A DNA stretch of 60,000 nt from Lineus longissimus (lineage: Eukaryota; Nemertea; Pilidiophora; Heteronemertea; Lineidae): the NCBI RefSeq assembly GCF_910592395.1, contig NC_088310.1, positions 26,679,491 to 26,739,490 of the forward strand. Direction: 5' to 3'. The translations under genes and the position numbers were made by a program. Shown here one piece after another: positions 12,101 to 27,100 of this stretch. Below the pieces are notes generated by a model. It saw only the letters and a program-made list of their open reading frames with translations. It was not told where the DNA came from and made no database searches. How positions within the stretch are numbered: position 1 is the first letter of the stretch; the number at the start of each line of letters is the position of its first letter.

Positions 12101-15100
12101 TCACCACAATGTGAAGCTGCCTTGTCGAGCCTCGATACTGCGACTTCATCATAATGCGATGAAACTTGACGGATCAACAACAGGAAAAACAATATTAGCT
12201 GAAGTCTTGTGGCCTAAACTCAGACCATGAGCAAAAGCTAATAATGTAACATGCAATAACATCCAAGCCAACCTTTGTATGCACAGCAAGCAATCATTTT
12301 AATAAGATCAGTTGAGGAGTTCCTGGCTGACACATCCCCAGGAAACGACTGCAAAATATTGGAGAAGTGGTAATTAAAGACAAGGTTAAGAGGCTCAGAT
12401 CAGATCATCGGGAGACCTCAAGCTAGCCTCACATACATTCCAAAACACCAAAAGCTAAATTGTATTGATTATCATTGCAGAAGTATTGACCACTAAGAAA
12501 GGTTCGATATCTACCAGGGGGCAGTCTGCTGCACATGGTGGGTTCATCAATGGACTTCTCTAAAACACTGCGGGCCAACTCTTTCATAAAGAGTTCCAGT
12601 CCTTAAACATGTTGCAGGATTAATCGAATTGGCCTCTCCACCGTTGAACGAATGCCATCAATTCCATGATGGCAGACAACTTAACCACCAGCAGAGAGAG
12701 GAAAATGCCCAAGTCACCCTAATGAGGAAATAAAACCGGCAGTCACATTGCTTCCATAAGGCAACCTCTTGACTTGTATTACTTGACATGGCTGAGATGA
12801 TCCATGGAATTGACTCTCGATCCGATTCTCGCTGAGGTGTCGTCCCTTCACTGATCACAAGCAAAACGAGTTTTGTTTTTTCCTGTCCAGTTCTTGATTG
12901 TGTTGATAAGTTGGTTTTGGGACACCAGGAATAACAACAAGGATAACGACTTTGTTTTTTCTTCTTCTCATTCTTGAGCCCCTCCTTGAGACCAGACAAG
13001 CAAGAGGGTTTAATGACTCTCAAGCTAAGACCAAATAATTCCATCAAGCTCTTCCTGAGAACAGCCCCAAATCTCCGGCACAGCCAAAGATGACGCTTAG
13101 ACCAACTCTCGATGGGCTTAAATCTAAATTCTTCCAAGCCGATCATATCATGATTCTGCAAAAGTCCATCGGCATCAAGCTAAGCTTTTATTTATGACTT
13201 GTCGTGTCGGGTGCTAAGTGACTACTGAGTACCCGGAGCGAAGAGACCGGTCACACAGCCACAGGTCTCCAGGTCTCTCTAGGTTTCAATATGATATCAT
13301 CCGCTGTGATCCCACGGCTGGTATTTGAGATATGGCACATATTCATATCCTCACATGGCTATTCTATTGGCTGGCTATTCACTATGCTTACCCTTGAGAC
13401 AAGTACACCTCTGATGTGATAAAATGGCAGGCTCTCTGAGTGTCCACAAGCCGAACAGATAATGTGACCACGAAATACCATTCATACAAGTAGTACAATT
13501 TACAATTATAACCCTTTGAGATGGCTGTAAATTACTCATTCGTGATTGATGTCGCGTATGCACCAATTGGGCTTTCCTCCTGCAAAAAAATCACACCATT
13601 ATGAATGTGATGAATAGCTGCATGGCAGTTATTAGTGCTCGTCTCCCCTTGCACCGAGAGACTAGAGTAGCTTCATACGCACGCCATGAATAATACAAGC
13701 GCTGTGGTCTTCTTCCCATTTATGACCAGGCAGTCGTTCTGTAGCAAAGTAAGAACCCGTGCATGAGTCGAATAAAGGCGGACGACTACTCACTAAATGA
13801 GCCATCAAGGAAAATTCTCAACAGCATCACTTGCTCGCAGAAGAGCGGATTGGACAGCTGGCAAACATGACGACGATCTGTCTCTAAATCAAATCAGTTT
13901 AGATGCCATTTTAGTCATTTCGTCATATAACATTTCAGTTGAATTGAAAGCTCCTGTGCATTAGCAGTAATTCACCAACCAGAATTTATAAGTTAAAACA
14001 TTTCAGAGCTGTCAGGATGCAGGCTTGGAACACATTGATTATGACAGGCTTAACTACCAAATCTGAAAGTCTGAACACATCTTTTGCTGAGGTACAAACC
14101 AGCTCATCCTGGATCTTGTACTACAGAAAGGACGGCGTTCTACCCATGACAGAGCCAATCTGCGACACCTTGCATGTCAAACACAGCAGTACTTCAACTC
14201 ATCCACAAACAGAGAGATTTCAAACTTATCAAGATTTAACTTCGCTCTCAGTCTCAAACATAATGGGCCAAATTCATAAAGGGCGTTTAAGGGTTAGACG
14301 TGTGTAACTACTCCCTGATCAGTTTCAGGGCCTATTCATATTCGGTGAAGATTTACATGAAGGACCTGAATCTGTCTATTCAGTAGTTAAACGCTGTTTT
14401 AAGCTAAACGCCCTTTATGAATTTGGCCCAATGAGTTTACATACTTGAGTACCACCGGTACACAATAGGTGGCTTCAAGTAGATTCTGCGGTGAACTATA
14501 GCACCAATCTATCAGGTTTTTAATTAGCCACATTCGTCTATACACCCAATGAAATTTAATTAGTTCTCTGAGGTGCGTTCCACAACTGAGACCAATATCA
14601 AGAAGCAGACGTCAATTTCTTTCTCTCGAAATGGAAAACTAGTCTAATCAAGATAACGACTGAGAACGTTAATCAAGATTCTTTAGACAGCTGATTAAGA
14701 CGGATTATTTCAAAAGAATGGCAAGCAAGGAACTTCTTGTTAGAAGCAGAGACACACCGGCTACACGATCGGTGATAAGCTTTGGTATTTGTTATCGATA
14801 GTCTACCCAGGCCAAAAGCTTACGGCCACAACATCTACCATTCCATTGTCTTGCTCTCATTTCTTCTCCTACTTCCTCCAAATGCCAGAAATTCTGGAAA
14901 CTAGTTGCCATGTTACCAGCACCCTATATCACTAACAACACCAATCAAGTGGGCAAAACGTGTTTTATGTGGATATCTGTTAGTAATATCTCTGCCCCAG
15001 GAGAGTAATTGGCTACTATTAGCAATGGCCCGGCCAAATGGATGAATTATAACGGCCAGCATGCGTGGTATGTGTGGTCAGCATGACGTCAATCATCAAG

Positions 15101-18100
15101 TCAGCCGAAACATATTACAAGTCTGTAGGGTATTGCCTCATCTACACCAGTATCAATAGCAAGATGTCATCGCCGACGATTAAATGCTTCCGCCATTTTA
15201 TATCAACGCCAATAATCAATGTTCCATTATTGCGGGCCCTGTCTGTGGATGAAACAGTGTCAAGATTGAGCCCCAGCAAACCATCCTGGCCCTGGTGATA
15301 AACACACCGGCGTGGCCGCGGCATACAGTAGGCAATATCCTGTGGTATTAGTCTCCGAACACTCATTTTGCTTTCTATTAGCCAGCATCTGTCAGGGAGC
15401 TGATATCAGCCAAACACCAAATGAGCGGAGATGAGAATCTAAATGAGCAGCTCATGGGGCTCGCCAATCCCAAATACCTTCAATGGTATGTCTTGGGTGA
15501 CGCACTGAATACCAACTTCTAACTCGCCACCATTTAAAATGTGTTTTGGCCTTGGCCTCTGGAACCAGAAGAAGCCTGATATTTCAAAGAAGGACACGGA
15601 TTCCTCAGACTCTAATAAGTTCAATTCCCATCTTAACAATAGTCAGACTGTGAAAGGGACTCAGCAACGTCGGAGCCTTGTTTCTTAAGATGCTTCCGGT
15701 CATGTGGAAACCCTGACAAACTGTGGCTTAACACAGCAAGATACTTGACAAGGGCAGGATTCATTTACAAAAGGAAAGCAATTGTTCGCCTCAGCTTTGA
15801 TCTTGAGCTCCTTGAAATGTCATGCTACAATTGGACACAGGGAGTTTTATTTTTATCCTCAAGGGAACGGTGATTACCGTTGGTGATATTCAAGATGAGG
15901 AAAGGTCAGAGAGACCACCTTCAGAAACAGCAAAGGATGGTGAAGTAGTTGGGAAGAGATGAAGAAAGAGGGAAGAGCTGGAGGATCAAGATCACTGGAC
16001 CAATAGGCCTCAACCATGTTGAACTTGTGAAGGAGAGTGGCATGCTTCGTGACACGACCACATGCATTGTGATCTCTTTTCCTCTATCTAGTTTCTCCAA
16101 TACCAAAGCGACTGTTGAACTGCCAAACCCGAGAACTTGATAGCTACTAGAGGAGACAAGGCAGAACACCTTGACGATGGCTTGATGCAGTGAAGTGTGA
16201 TGGTGAGACAGGCAGAAGGTCTTGGTGAAGGTGAATCAGCACCTAAAGCAGTAGATATCAAAAGAGGTCAGGTGAACTCTGATAGTCATACACATTCACC
16301 TTGGTGGTAAAGCTTCTCACTGAGTGGAAGGTCAGAGGAATCTCCGGTCAATTTGAGCATCACTGATCACTATCATCAAACAAGCTAGGTAAAAGGCAAA
16401 CCTTCCGACCAATATCAACCTAATGTAGAAATGATTGAGGAAGGTCTCGGTGATCTCCGGTCACCTATCTGACGAGCTCTTGAGGGTCATTGTGGTTAAT
16501 GGTCCCCTTTGATATCAGATGATGATGCAGCTAAGGGTTACTTTGAGAGCCATTCAACCTATTGGACCAATGAGTCTGACTAATGAAAGGTCAACATGTG
16601 ATCTCTGGTTGGTCTTCTTGAGCACCATTGTGATCTAGGGTCCCTTCTGATGTCAAGCCAAGCCAGGTGAACCAGTAATCGATTCTATTTAATAATAGAT
16701 GGCGTCGCAAGTCCTTTGGGTTGTGGTGTATTCTGAGATCAATATGTCCACGAGAGCAGTGACAAAGTGTAGGACCCCTAGAGATAATGGGAGAATAGAG
16801 CAATATCAGCATGGAGCCATAGAACCAATGGCAATGGAAATGAACCAAAGATATATCCTCATTCATGTGCCAAAATGCCAATTACTACTGGCAGCAAGAC
16901 AGCTTTTGAACCATGTAAACCAAACCTCTTTTTTGAATATCAGATAATTCTACTGCGTTATTCCTTGAGACACAGCTGACAACCACTTGCACTGGGCAAG
17001 AAAATAATTAAATTCCCATCAGTTACACTCAAGTGGGCCCACAACTAATTTACACGCTCATGAAAAGATAATGAGTGCTAATTTACAGAAGCTCGTTAGA
17101 AACCGGTCATAGATTTTCTTTTCACAATTAATCACAAACATGATGAGGTTACATATCTCGACTAAGAACTTCAATATTAGATGTATAGCCTACTCAGACG
17201 TCTTCCAGTGAATTCAGAGAGTCAAGAGATTCGGATGTATGATCACATCTTGAACATGCATTCAGTTAGAATCTTCTTCATGCGGAGGACTTTTTGAAAA
17301 GTGTAGGGCTATTCATAGATACAGTTTTAGCCTAGCATGCAACTACTTCATATCACCAATGTCCATGCAACAACACTAACAATAACTGCTCTAGCTAGTT
17401 TGTGGCGGACTTTCATTCAGAACGCTTCACCTTCAGGAATGAAGAATGAAGAAGCTGCTAACTGAGTAGGTGGTGTTCCTAAGAAATGAAGCATGTTTTA
17501 AAAGGCAACCGGTACCTTTAGTGCCGTGAGAAATCACCCAGGGAAACAGTGAAAATTGCAGCGTTCATTAAGTTGCCAGAGATGATTAAGTATCTCATCA
17601 ACAGCTCCTGCAAGTGAGGTGCCATTACTCCACCTGTGGAGCTAGGCGATAATATTAGGAGTTATCCAAAAATTCTTCCATCTTCTCATTTGCCTACCGT
17701 AATTGCTGTAGACACCATAATTACCCACGTCACTTAGGGGTAATTAGCGCTGCCAGTAGACCAGGTAGATCCTGGCAGTTTGAAATAAACTTAGTTAAAA
17801 AGCTACTAGAACACATGGGCGCTCAGTACACTTGGGATCATGTACATCTGAAGTTCCCCTCAGCTAACACTATGAAGACAAGGACCCCAGGATCTCTGAA
17901 ACTTTTTTTGGGCATATCTGGGTTAAAAAGTGGTTTCTACTATTCCCTTAGTGAGGCAGCAATAGTAACAAAATAAAATGTACTCACCGAGGAATAATTC
18001 ACACAACTAATGGCAGCATCGATATCCTGAAGAGAAAAAGAGAGGGCAAATTGATATCAATAACATCATCTAAATCAAATAAGTGTAATTAGATTCATTA

Positions 18101-21100
18101 GCAAGTGTCCTTACAGCCAGTCCAAGTCCTTCTTACAAGTCCTTCACATGCATACTTACACAAATTACGCAGAGTAAATTGGAAAAATATTTTCGCTAGT
18201 TAAACATTTGTTTTGGAGCTGGTTTAGCTGAACTCTAAATGGTCTGAAATAATGATCCGGTGAAGTGTAATAAGCAAATAGTTCATTATTTGAGGAAAGT
18301 AGGCTTCAGGAGGACAGGGTCAGTCAGCCCTGTCATCAGAGAGGTGCACCCCATCTTAGGTAGCAAACATGGAATCTAGTCAATGAGCAAATTTCCAATA
18401 CCGTTTACAAAAACCTGTGCCTTAGCAACAGCATCATCAATAACATATAAGCTCCGCAGTCATAACTAAAATTACATGAAATTTATTATCTGCAACATGT
18501 TATGATGTTCCAGGTAGATGCGCATGATGGAGCAAATCACATCATCCCATGCGACACCGCACTGATTAATGTGACATTTCAACGCGGGTATGAATAATGT
18601 CTGGTTCATCTAATTGACCCTGAACATGAAACCACAGAACTTTATTGGGACTGCTCGGTGTAAAATTAATTACAGAAACAACTTGTCATGCGTGCAAACA
18701 CAACATATTTTATAATCAAGGTTTTTAATGATGATGGCTTCATCACGCACCACCGTATGAAGGAATGTGTAGCAATTCTGTGCAAATTATACAAATGTTT
18801 ATAATGCAAACCAATACCAAAACTGATGTGTTTTGAAACTGGCAGGCTGGCATGACATGATGGGCCATGCAGGAGAGGTCAATCTCGTCATGTTCAGATC
18901 ATGCAGAATCATTAATAGACCATAGTCAACACATAATCAAAGCAATACTGATTGCCTTATGAAAATATGAACATGCTCTATATAAGAAAAAAGAATATGG
19001 GTAACAAGATTCTGCAGAAATTGTGCAAACCCAACAGATTTCATAATACTGGCTTTTTTTATATCGATGGCTTTGTCACACACAACTTATGAAGAAAAAA
19101 GAAGGTAAAGAAGAAAATGTGCAGCTGTAGAACTTATCACGTTAGTGTTTATGACATCACGCCCATCCCTACGGCGGATTGGTGATTGAGGGATATCCCT
19201 TGAGTTATCAATTATGATCAATGCATGATTGGCTGGTGGTGCCCGATAGGATTAAAGTGAGGACGATGTTTTAACACATTCTCACCTTGATCGGGTGGGA
19301 AGGCACAGCATCTAGCAGTCAAGAAAGACATATGGATATCATTTTCAACAAAGTTTTTCACCCGACCCCATTTCATTGAAATTTTTCAAATAGTTCAACT
19401 GAAAAAACAGAACAGTGAAGATATTCAATTTTAATTCATCTTCAAATACCATTTGATGTACGGTGCCTGACGATCCGGTTTATTCAGTGTGAACATTAAC
19501 CTACATTTAGCCAAAACCAAAAGCTCGAGTACATCACCATTACAGGGCGCAAATATCTTCACTGGCCCACACAGCCTGCAATATCAACTTTGTTTGTTTT
19601 TTCAAGTTTTATTTGGGATCCCGGAGTACTTGATGCATCCTCATAGAGCACTCACAGTCATGCATTATCGATTAGAGCACATACAAGCCGCACTTACACC
19701 ACCTGAAAATGGACCACCAATCTTGGTTCGGGAACCAATGCCGCACCATCGAAAATCCACCAAGCGCTTACACCAGCGCTGCAGCTAGTTATAAAATCCG
19801 GCTACAGATGGCGCGCAAACAATAAGCAGAACACAGAAAGCCTTGGCAGAAAGCGCCATTTCGAAAGCGCCGCCTGGAGCCGAACCATCCAACTAGCTAA
19901 TTGCCAATCCATTTGCGCGTACACCACGACAAAGCCGAGCTTTTAACAAGCCGGGCGAATTTGGACCATCAAGCTTGGTGGGACAAATTCGCTCGGCAAT
20001 TTGTATCGGCAATGGATTGCCGAACCAATTTGTCGCGGCAATGTGGTGGTGTAAGTGCAATTGGTCCACCAATATTTCGTGGTGTAAGCGCAGCTACAGT
20101 CTCGGCCATTCTTGACATGTGTTCCTTCCTCTCCAGAACAACCTGTACGCTTTGTTTCAGTTATTCTAACAGTGAGACTTCCTGCTTCGGACAACACAAC
20201 AATCAGCTTCACAAGAACAGAGGAAAGGACCAATATCCTTTAAACACGAGTGTCACATGAAGATGAGTGCAAACCGCTTGATGATATACAAACTCATCCC
20301 TTATGTGAATAGAAAGGACTTCTGATTTCTTTACAGTTGGAAATATAAAGACACAACATCTATGTAATATTGCCAAGAATGCTCATACCTGGTACTTCGT
20401 ATGATCGTCTATCTATACAAACACGGAAGATTGGCACAAGTATAAAAGACACACATAGTTTGACAAGTCAAAAATCTGGTGAAAAAACTTAACTGCCCCC
20501 CTGAAAAAACCTATTCTTCCTTCTTAAAAGCAACATTCAACTTGAAGTTCTGAATCAACCATTCATTTCCGTGCAAGGAGACTTGAATAACTGATGAAGA
20601 AATTGAACACTTGGGTATACCTTCGCAGGATAGAGCAGGTGATTATTGAATGTAATCACCTTGGCGCAGCTGGCCAAGAATCATACAGGGATTAGCTTCA
20701 AAATCAGCAGTGAGAAAAGTCACACAGAACTATCCTCGCGAAATGTCAGCATCCTCACACAGTCTGTCTTCAAACCCCCAGACTGTCATGAAGGGAGCCA
20801 AAGGAGTTAAAACTGCTGTCTCATATCATTAGCTGTAGTAGTTTGAAATTGATGACAGGATGCTATGATCACCGATTCTTGTCGCAGGCACGTGAAATGA
20901 CCACTGCAAACAAGCAATCTTGTCGCATGCGATCGTGGTTGCAGGTAACAGCGTCATCGCACCGTCTGCTTCAAGGTGGCAAGACGTCTGCCTTCAAGTA
21001 AAAGCTGCCACGAGGGGGAAAAGTTAGGCCATTTTGATACTGGGGTAATGGATTATGTGGTGATAGCAATCACAGTGAGTGTTTCCTTGCAGCTTGTATT

Positions 21101-24100
21101 TCATTTTAACCGTTATCAGAATAATGCGTCTTGTATGCCCTCACCTAATTTCCTGTCCCTTCAATTATCATTGACTAATGTGGTGTCAGGTATGCCACAG
21201 GCCCTTGGCATGACAATCCATATTTCTAATTCTTCTTCCAACCAGCAGCAAACAATGCCAACAGCACAAATGACTCAACCAAGTTAACCAATGTGTTTAC
21301 AACCAGATGCCCCAAGAAGAATAGTGTAACTTGATATCTGTGCATCTCTTTCAAAATCTTTCATCATGTTATAAAGATGCAAACAAAGCTCTTCTCCACA
21401 CAAAACCTGGAGTTTAAGTCGCTGGTGGCAATGAAGACAAACTCTGCTCGAAGACAACATGCACCTTCCAGCACTTGGCTTATCTAAAAGAACACGACTG
21501 TTATTAACAGCACCCCACCAACAAGCAAACCAGACCTTCACAAGCGGAGAAAACAATATTTGGACATTCACTCAAGGGTTACATGAATAAACAGCGCTTA
21601 ACGAAAGAGGAGAAAAACCGAAGCGCAGAAAGTTATCGTTATCTCTGAATGTTCCAGCCGGAGGTCTCTTGGGAGGAAACTTGCTATGTAGCGGCAAATG
21701 TCTGACAGTAACGCGGTCGAAGTATTCCCTCTTGGTGATTTATTGCTAATAATGTTGATGAAGATGACCCTGTCTGTTGGCCAAATTGCTAAATCAATAG
21801 GCTTGCATGCACTTTCTCTCACAATGGTCTCTACTAATGGGAAGTATGTGCTCTGTATCTGATCTCATGGAGTCCATTTTTGGAACGAAAGCACCAACAT
21901 TGGGAAGACACAACACAACTAGTTGCATAAACCATACAGTAAGGCCAAGCTCACAAGAAACATCTTTTAACCGCAACTCTCCCTTCTCTTATGGCGGGAT
22001 GACATCTTTCATGGTAATGCAACTGACCAATTCTTCAGGCAAACGGTAGTCAATGATCGCAGAGTTTTTTCTGATTTGTGAACAGATGATCCATTACCCA
22101 GCCCCATTGCTACAGGGCATGTTTTCAGTCTGGTATAATTTATCTCGATCTCAACATATCCTACCAGAGGCCTTCATCAGCCCATTATCTTTCCCATATT
22201 GTCTGACATGCTTAACATGCAAAGAGTAGGAGAGAACATCAGCGTGATAAGATTATCAACTCCATGCTATGCAAGAGGCTAAGTTTCTCCACAAATATTA
22301 TCATGGAATAGGTGGTACAAAAATTTGTGTTGGGGTGCTATCACGCATAACACCGGTAACCCTAGACCACCTCTTGCCATGAAGCCATGCATGGCTCTCA
22401 AAACATGCAGACTGAGATAGAAATCTATGTTACGACATCCAATCTTGAGTTATGGGAAGCTATTCTTGGATTCTGCTTGCTTGCAGACAAGTTTACGAAT
22501 TACCACTAATCATTGGCTGCAGCCTGGCCAGACAAATCACATTTATATCTGACCCGGTAAAGGCCGATGGGGCACTCCTAAACTGCTTTGCATCCAATAG
22601 ACAAGTTCATAAATCACCAATCACCTGCTACGATTTAGTTTCTTCAACCATTTTCAATAGGAGAAATGGCAGAAAGCGTCAGAAAGCTCAACAGAGCCAT
22701 GTTCTGACATCTTCCTCCATTCAACCAGACGAAGGTCCGTTGGAGTTTTCTGACACAGTCCGGCATTAAGACATGCAATTCACCTATATAAGGTAAGACA
22801 CTTGTGCCACCTGCTTGCTTAAACCACTTCACAACCAGTAGGCTAGATAATGAAGATAGCTTCTGAATCATCTACCATGAATGATCCACCTTTACTTCTC
22901 CTAGCTTGTCAAACTGCAATCACCTGCTATGATTTCCATGTCTGCCAGACGGAATGGATGTCAATGGAAGATCAATCTGAGATAGTATCGGAATACAACG
23001 TGCAGATCTGTTCAACATCTCCACGATACCACACCACCTTCAGGGAAACCAGTTGGTGGTTGCTTTCAGAATGGTAGAAAGATCAATGCTTATGTTCAAT
23101 ACATTTGCGTTCGATTGCCAGGTGCTTCAGAATCTCAGATTTAACTTGATTCCTCCAAATAGCTGGATTCATAGGCATGATGAAGTTGTGCAATGCTCTC
23201 CCCCACCCTAAGCCATCCAATCAAGTTCGGTAAGTGCAACACCTCTTCGAACATCCCGAGGAGCAAACTAAGGAATGCCGAAGCATTGTGATGACATATC
23301 AAGATGACCTCCAATGATTCCAGAGCAGCATGCACTGACACCGTTATCTTCTTCAATAATTTCAAGGCAATCCCAACCTCTTGTCCAACAATTAAACGAA
23401 GGAGCTCAGTGGCAGATTCAGCAGTCGATGGTTTACTGGTGTCATGACCCTTTTCATCATGAAATCCTCTCAGCATGCCCTACGCATTAGCCAAGATACA
23501 TTGATCCCAGCCTGATGAATACTAATCTGGCTCTAGCTGTCAATAAGAAATTTACCTTCAGGCCTGCTTTGACATTTCTAGCTAATGTATGTTCCAACTT
23601 TATGTACCTATGGCAGCTTTGGTACAGCATTAGTCAAGCTTTAACAACACTGTGCGGCCTACAAATCAATGTCCTAAAAAGAAGTTAAACTGCAAGTCGT
23701 AAGTCGAAGAGTATCAAACTTCCTTCACCACACATATAGCCTGAAGCTTTTAAACCAACACTACTATAGATCAGACCACCAGCACAAAGTGCCTTGTCAG
23801 CAGCACAAAGTGCCTTGTCAGCAGCACAAAGTGCCTTGTCAGCAGCACAAAGTGCCTTGTCAGCAACACAAAGCGCCTTGTCAGCAGCACAAAGTGCCTT
23901 GTCAGCAGCACAAAGTGCCTTGTCAGCAACACAAAGTGCCTTGTCAGCAGCACAAAGCGCCTTGTCAGCAACACAGAGCGCCTTGTCAGCAGCACAGAGT
24001 GCCTTGTCAGCAGCACAGAGTGCCTTGTCAGCAGCACAGAGTGCCTTGTCAGCAGCACAGAGTGCCTTGTCAGCAGCACAAAGTGCCTTGTCAGCAGCAC

Positions 24101-27100
24101 AAAGTGTCTTGTCAGCAGCACAAAGCGCCTTGTCAGCAGCACAAAGCTCCTTGTCAGCAGCACAAAGTGCTTTGTCAGCAACACAAAGTGCCTTGTCAGC
24201 AGCACAAAGCTCCTTGTCAGCAGCACCAAGGAATTATATCTGTGACACCTAGAACTGCCATTGGCAATTCGACTGTTATTGGCAAACAGTTCCTTTAAAA
24301 ACAAATATATAGTTTGCCATCACAAACTTTCTGGCAAACTGTCCAAGTGAAATCTACACAACAAAGGCATCTTTTACTGACATAGACATGAGAACCCCTA
24401 CAGCCCTTGCACTCACTCCTCTATCAATGCACTCCCTTCTTCAGCCAGCAGTTTCTCCTTATGGCTTCCAAGAAGTCAAAGAAAGGTTTCATCATGGACT
24501 GCCAAGTGCAATTCGGACTGTTACTGGCAAACACCCTGATCGAATTCAAGCCTACAATTGCATCCTTCTCTGACTATATTCCATTTGGAACTTCAGCCTT
24601 GATCATCTGCGCTCAAGCAGGGAAGGCCCCGCACCTCTTCCTTCATTAGACAGCTATACTTGAACACCTTGCCTCTTGTCGCTTTGTCAATAACATGACA
24701 TTTTTTTCACACCGACAATTGCAAGGATGCTACTTCTAATCACAATTTCTGTCAACTGAGACTACTAATTTCAACTAACAAGATGAGACATGTCCATGGG
24801 GGAGCATTTTTTCACCATGAGTTACTTGATTTAATTGTTTTGAAGGATTCCGTGGAGGTGGAGGAACAGAAAAAAGAATGAGAACATTGAACATTTCCCC
24901 AAGAGCTTCTGCCAACAAAACGATTGTACCTAAATGTGTCCATTCCAATTACTGTGGAAAAAGATGAAAATACAAAACATTGTCTTCCTAATCAGTAACC
25001 TTAGGGAGGCCAAGGTTGAATCTTCTGATTTATCACCATGATCAGAAGTAGGAGAGAGGAAGACCGTTCCAATAGACGCTGTGTTCCTCATATGACTTTC
25101 ATGTATTAAGAAGCATATTAAACTGGGTGTCTCCCGATTAAAACCACTAATCTTCAAAGACCAGAGTGACCAACAGAATAGGTTTCACACCTTGCATAAA
25201 GAAGTTGAAAATGGCTGCAACAAAAAGCTAGTCTTAATGAAGTGAGTCAATAAATGCAGTGAACGCTAGAGAATATTTACGAAAGAAGTGTTTCTGGTAG
25301 CTTGTCCATCTTTTTTCCTTTTCCACATGCCATTGCATGTCATGAGGATGGTTACGTTTTTCTGATCTGTTGGTTTTCTCCCCACATGCAGTGAGTGGCG
25401 TGATGTGCCATCATGGAGTCTTGCTTTATAGGAGGCAGAGCAATGGCACTTGGTCTGTCAGCAGTTTGGTTCTTGACCCAGAAGGCAGAATGTCATCGAT
25501 TTGATTTCCACACTACCCATTCCCTCCTTGCCATGGGCAAGTCACTTCACTTCAGAGGATATGGAGGGGAAATCGCTTTTAGCATAGCTAGTGACCTTCA
25601 CATCCCGGATTCGAGCTCAACTCCCCGGGGAGTATCACGTCCAAGCTGGAAGTATTCAGCACTCTATTCACTCCTGGGTGGGGAGAAGCAAGCAGGGTTA
25701 AGTGCCTTGCTCACGGACACAAAGTCAAAACAGTGGTGATCTTTCCGAGAGCTGAACCCACGACCGTCTGATTATGAACCCAGCGCTTTAAACCACAAAG
25801 ATTCTAGCGTACATGTACCTAATTATATTCTGTAGAGCTACAACAGTGCTGGCTACTAAACACACACTGCCACATTGTACATCATGTTTTTTCTGAGCTC
25901 TGATCTCTCTTGGCAGACTATATCTCATCAGTTTTCATCGCGCATGATACATCAAGTCCGCTCAAGTACTCGAGGGAATCTAGGGACAGGCTGCAATAGA
26001 GTGCAACCAATTTATCACCGACAAGCGGCCTACCTGCAGCAATTGACAAGATGATGCAGAACGAAGAAAAATCTCACCATTTCACCTCAGCAAGGAAACA
26101 TTACTTCTGTATGAACAATCATGAGCTGATGCTTATTATGGGCCAAATAATACTCGTTATTGACAATATAATTCTTTTTCTGGTTGGCAAGAAGCCAACA
26201 ATGCCAAAATCTGACTCTGTATAACTCTATTTGGAATATACCGCAGTACCTTAGTGATGTCAACCGGATTATTCGCTTTTTTCCTTCAATTTGCTTCGAC
26301 ACACGTTTTCATTAATTAGCGTTATTCTCTTTTTCTTCGTTGCTGCCTCTGCATGTAATTACATTGTCACCAATTTAAATTATGCTCCAATGAATGCACT
26401 TGATCCAAATCAGTTCTCAAACCCAATTCTGAGCAGTTCCTAGTCAATTTCATTACAGCCGAAGACACTTTCTGAAATTGGATTTTGCACGTTTTTCTTG
26501 TGCCTTCTCGGATAACCTTTAAACTCACATCAGAAAACGACTGTTTCTGCTAACTTAGATTTGGCACTCTTCTCTTCGGTGTGTTTGACATGCAGGCTGG
26601 TTGATTACCCAATGGCCTGTGGAAGGATAGTTTGGTTTTTCTGTCAGTACGATGAGACTGCAACAGCCAATTGAATGATTGATATATCTCCAGAGAGGAT
26701 GGTTTAATGATCTTGGGAGTAGCCCAGCTGTGTCTCCTCGACTGGAAAATCATGATTGCCCACAACAACCACGGACAAATCATGAGTTGTCCTCAAAGAA
26801 TCTGAACATGAAATCCTGCAGTCTTGTGTAAACTTGTCCGTCAAAACTTCTGCGGCAACAATAGGATGGTAAGTGTCCAGTGTGTAAACAGTTGTAAGAA
26901 ACCAGAATCTGAGTGCTAAGTCAGGCCTGCCCATCACAACCACTGACAAATCATGAGTTGTGCTCAAAAGGATCTGAACATGGAATCGGACATATGTGAA
27001 TTTGCTATTCACAATTGCTCAGGCAACACTATGATGGCAGTGTCCAGTGCAGCAACACGAGTAACGTCCAAGTGTCTAAGTGATGGCTATACGGAGGGTG

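Larger units (their letters stand above)
6331..17987 (-). other. HNRNPL intron 4
   Basis: This is an 11.7-kb intron. It carries the two candidate exons at 7829-7389, a Harbinger-like MITE at 14265-14429 and old degenerate repeats at about 16329-16660. A short direct repeat TCTCCTACCCA occurs at about 7139 and 7171. The stretch 8000-14000 shows no recognisable gene, RNA or repeat beyond scattered short open frames. Confidence 0.75.

Noticed and set aside
12658-13161. 167-codon minus-strand open frame
   Set aside because: It is one of the longest non-repeat frames, but it starts with a non-ATG codon and has no recognisable domain. The composition (KKKKQ, many Trp/Cys/Arg) looks like random translation.
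19901-20260. 119-codon and overlapping frames in TIR element copy 1
   Set aside because: The same element at 46613-46991 shows only part of this frame, and it contains no known transposase motif.
23779-24230. CRISPR array
   Set aside because: There are no unique spacers between repeats and the context is eukaryotic. This is a minisatellite.
23771-24304. Long open frames (150-177 codons) on both strands over the 21-bp repeats
   Set aside because: They begin at GTG or TTG rather than ATG and exist only because the repeat unit is 21 bp and stop-free. They sit in an HNRNPL intron, with no independent evidence of expression.
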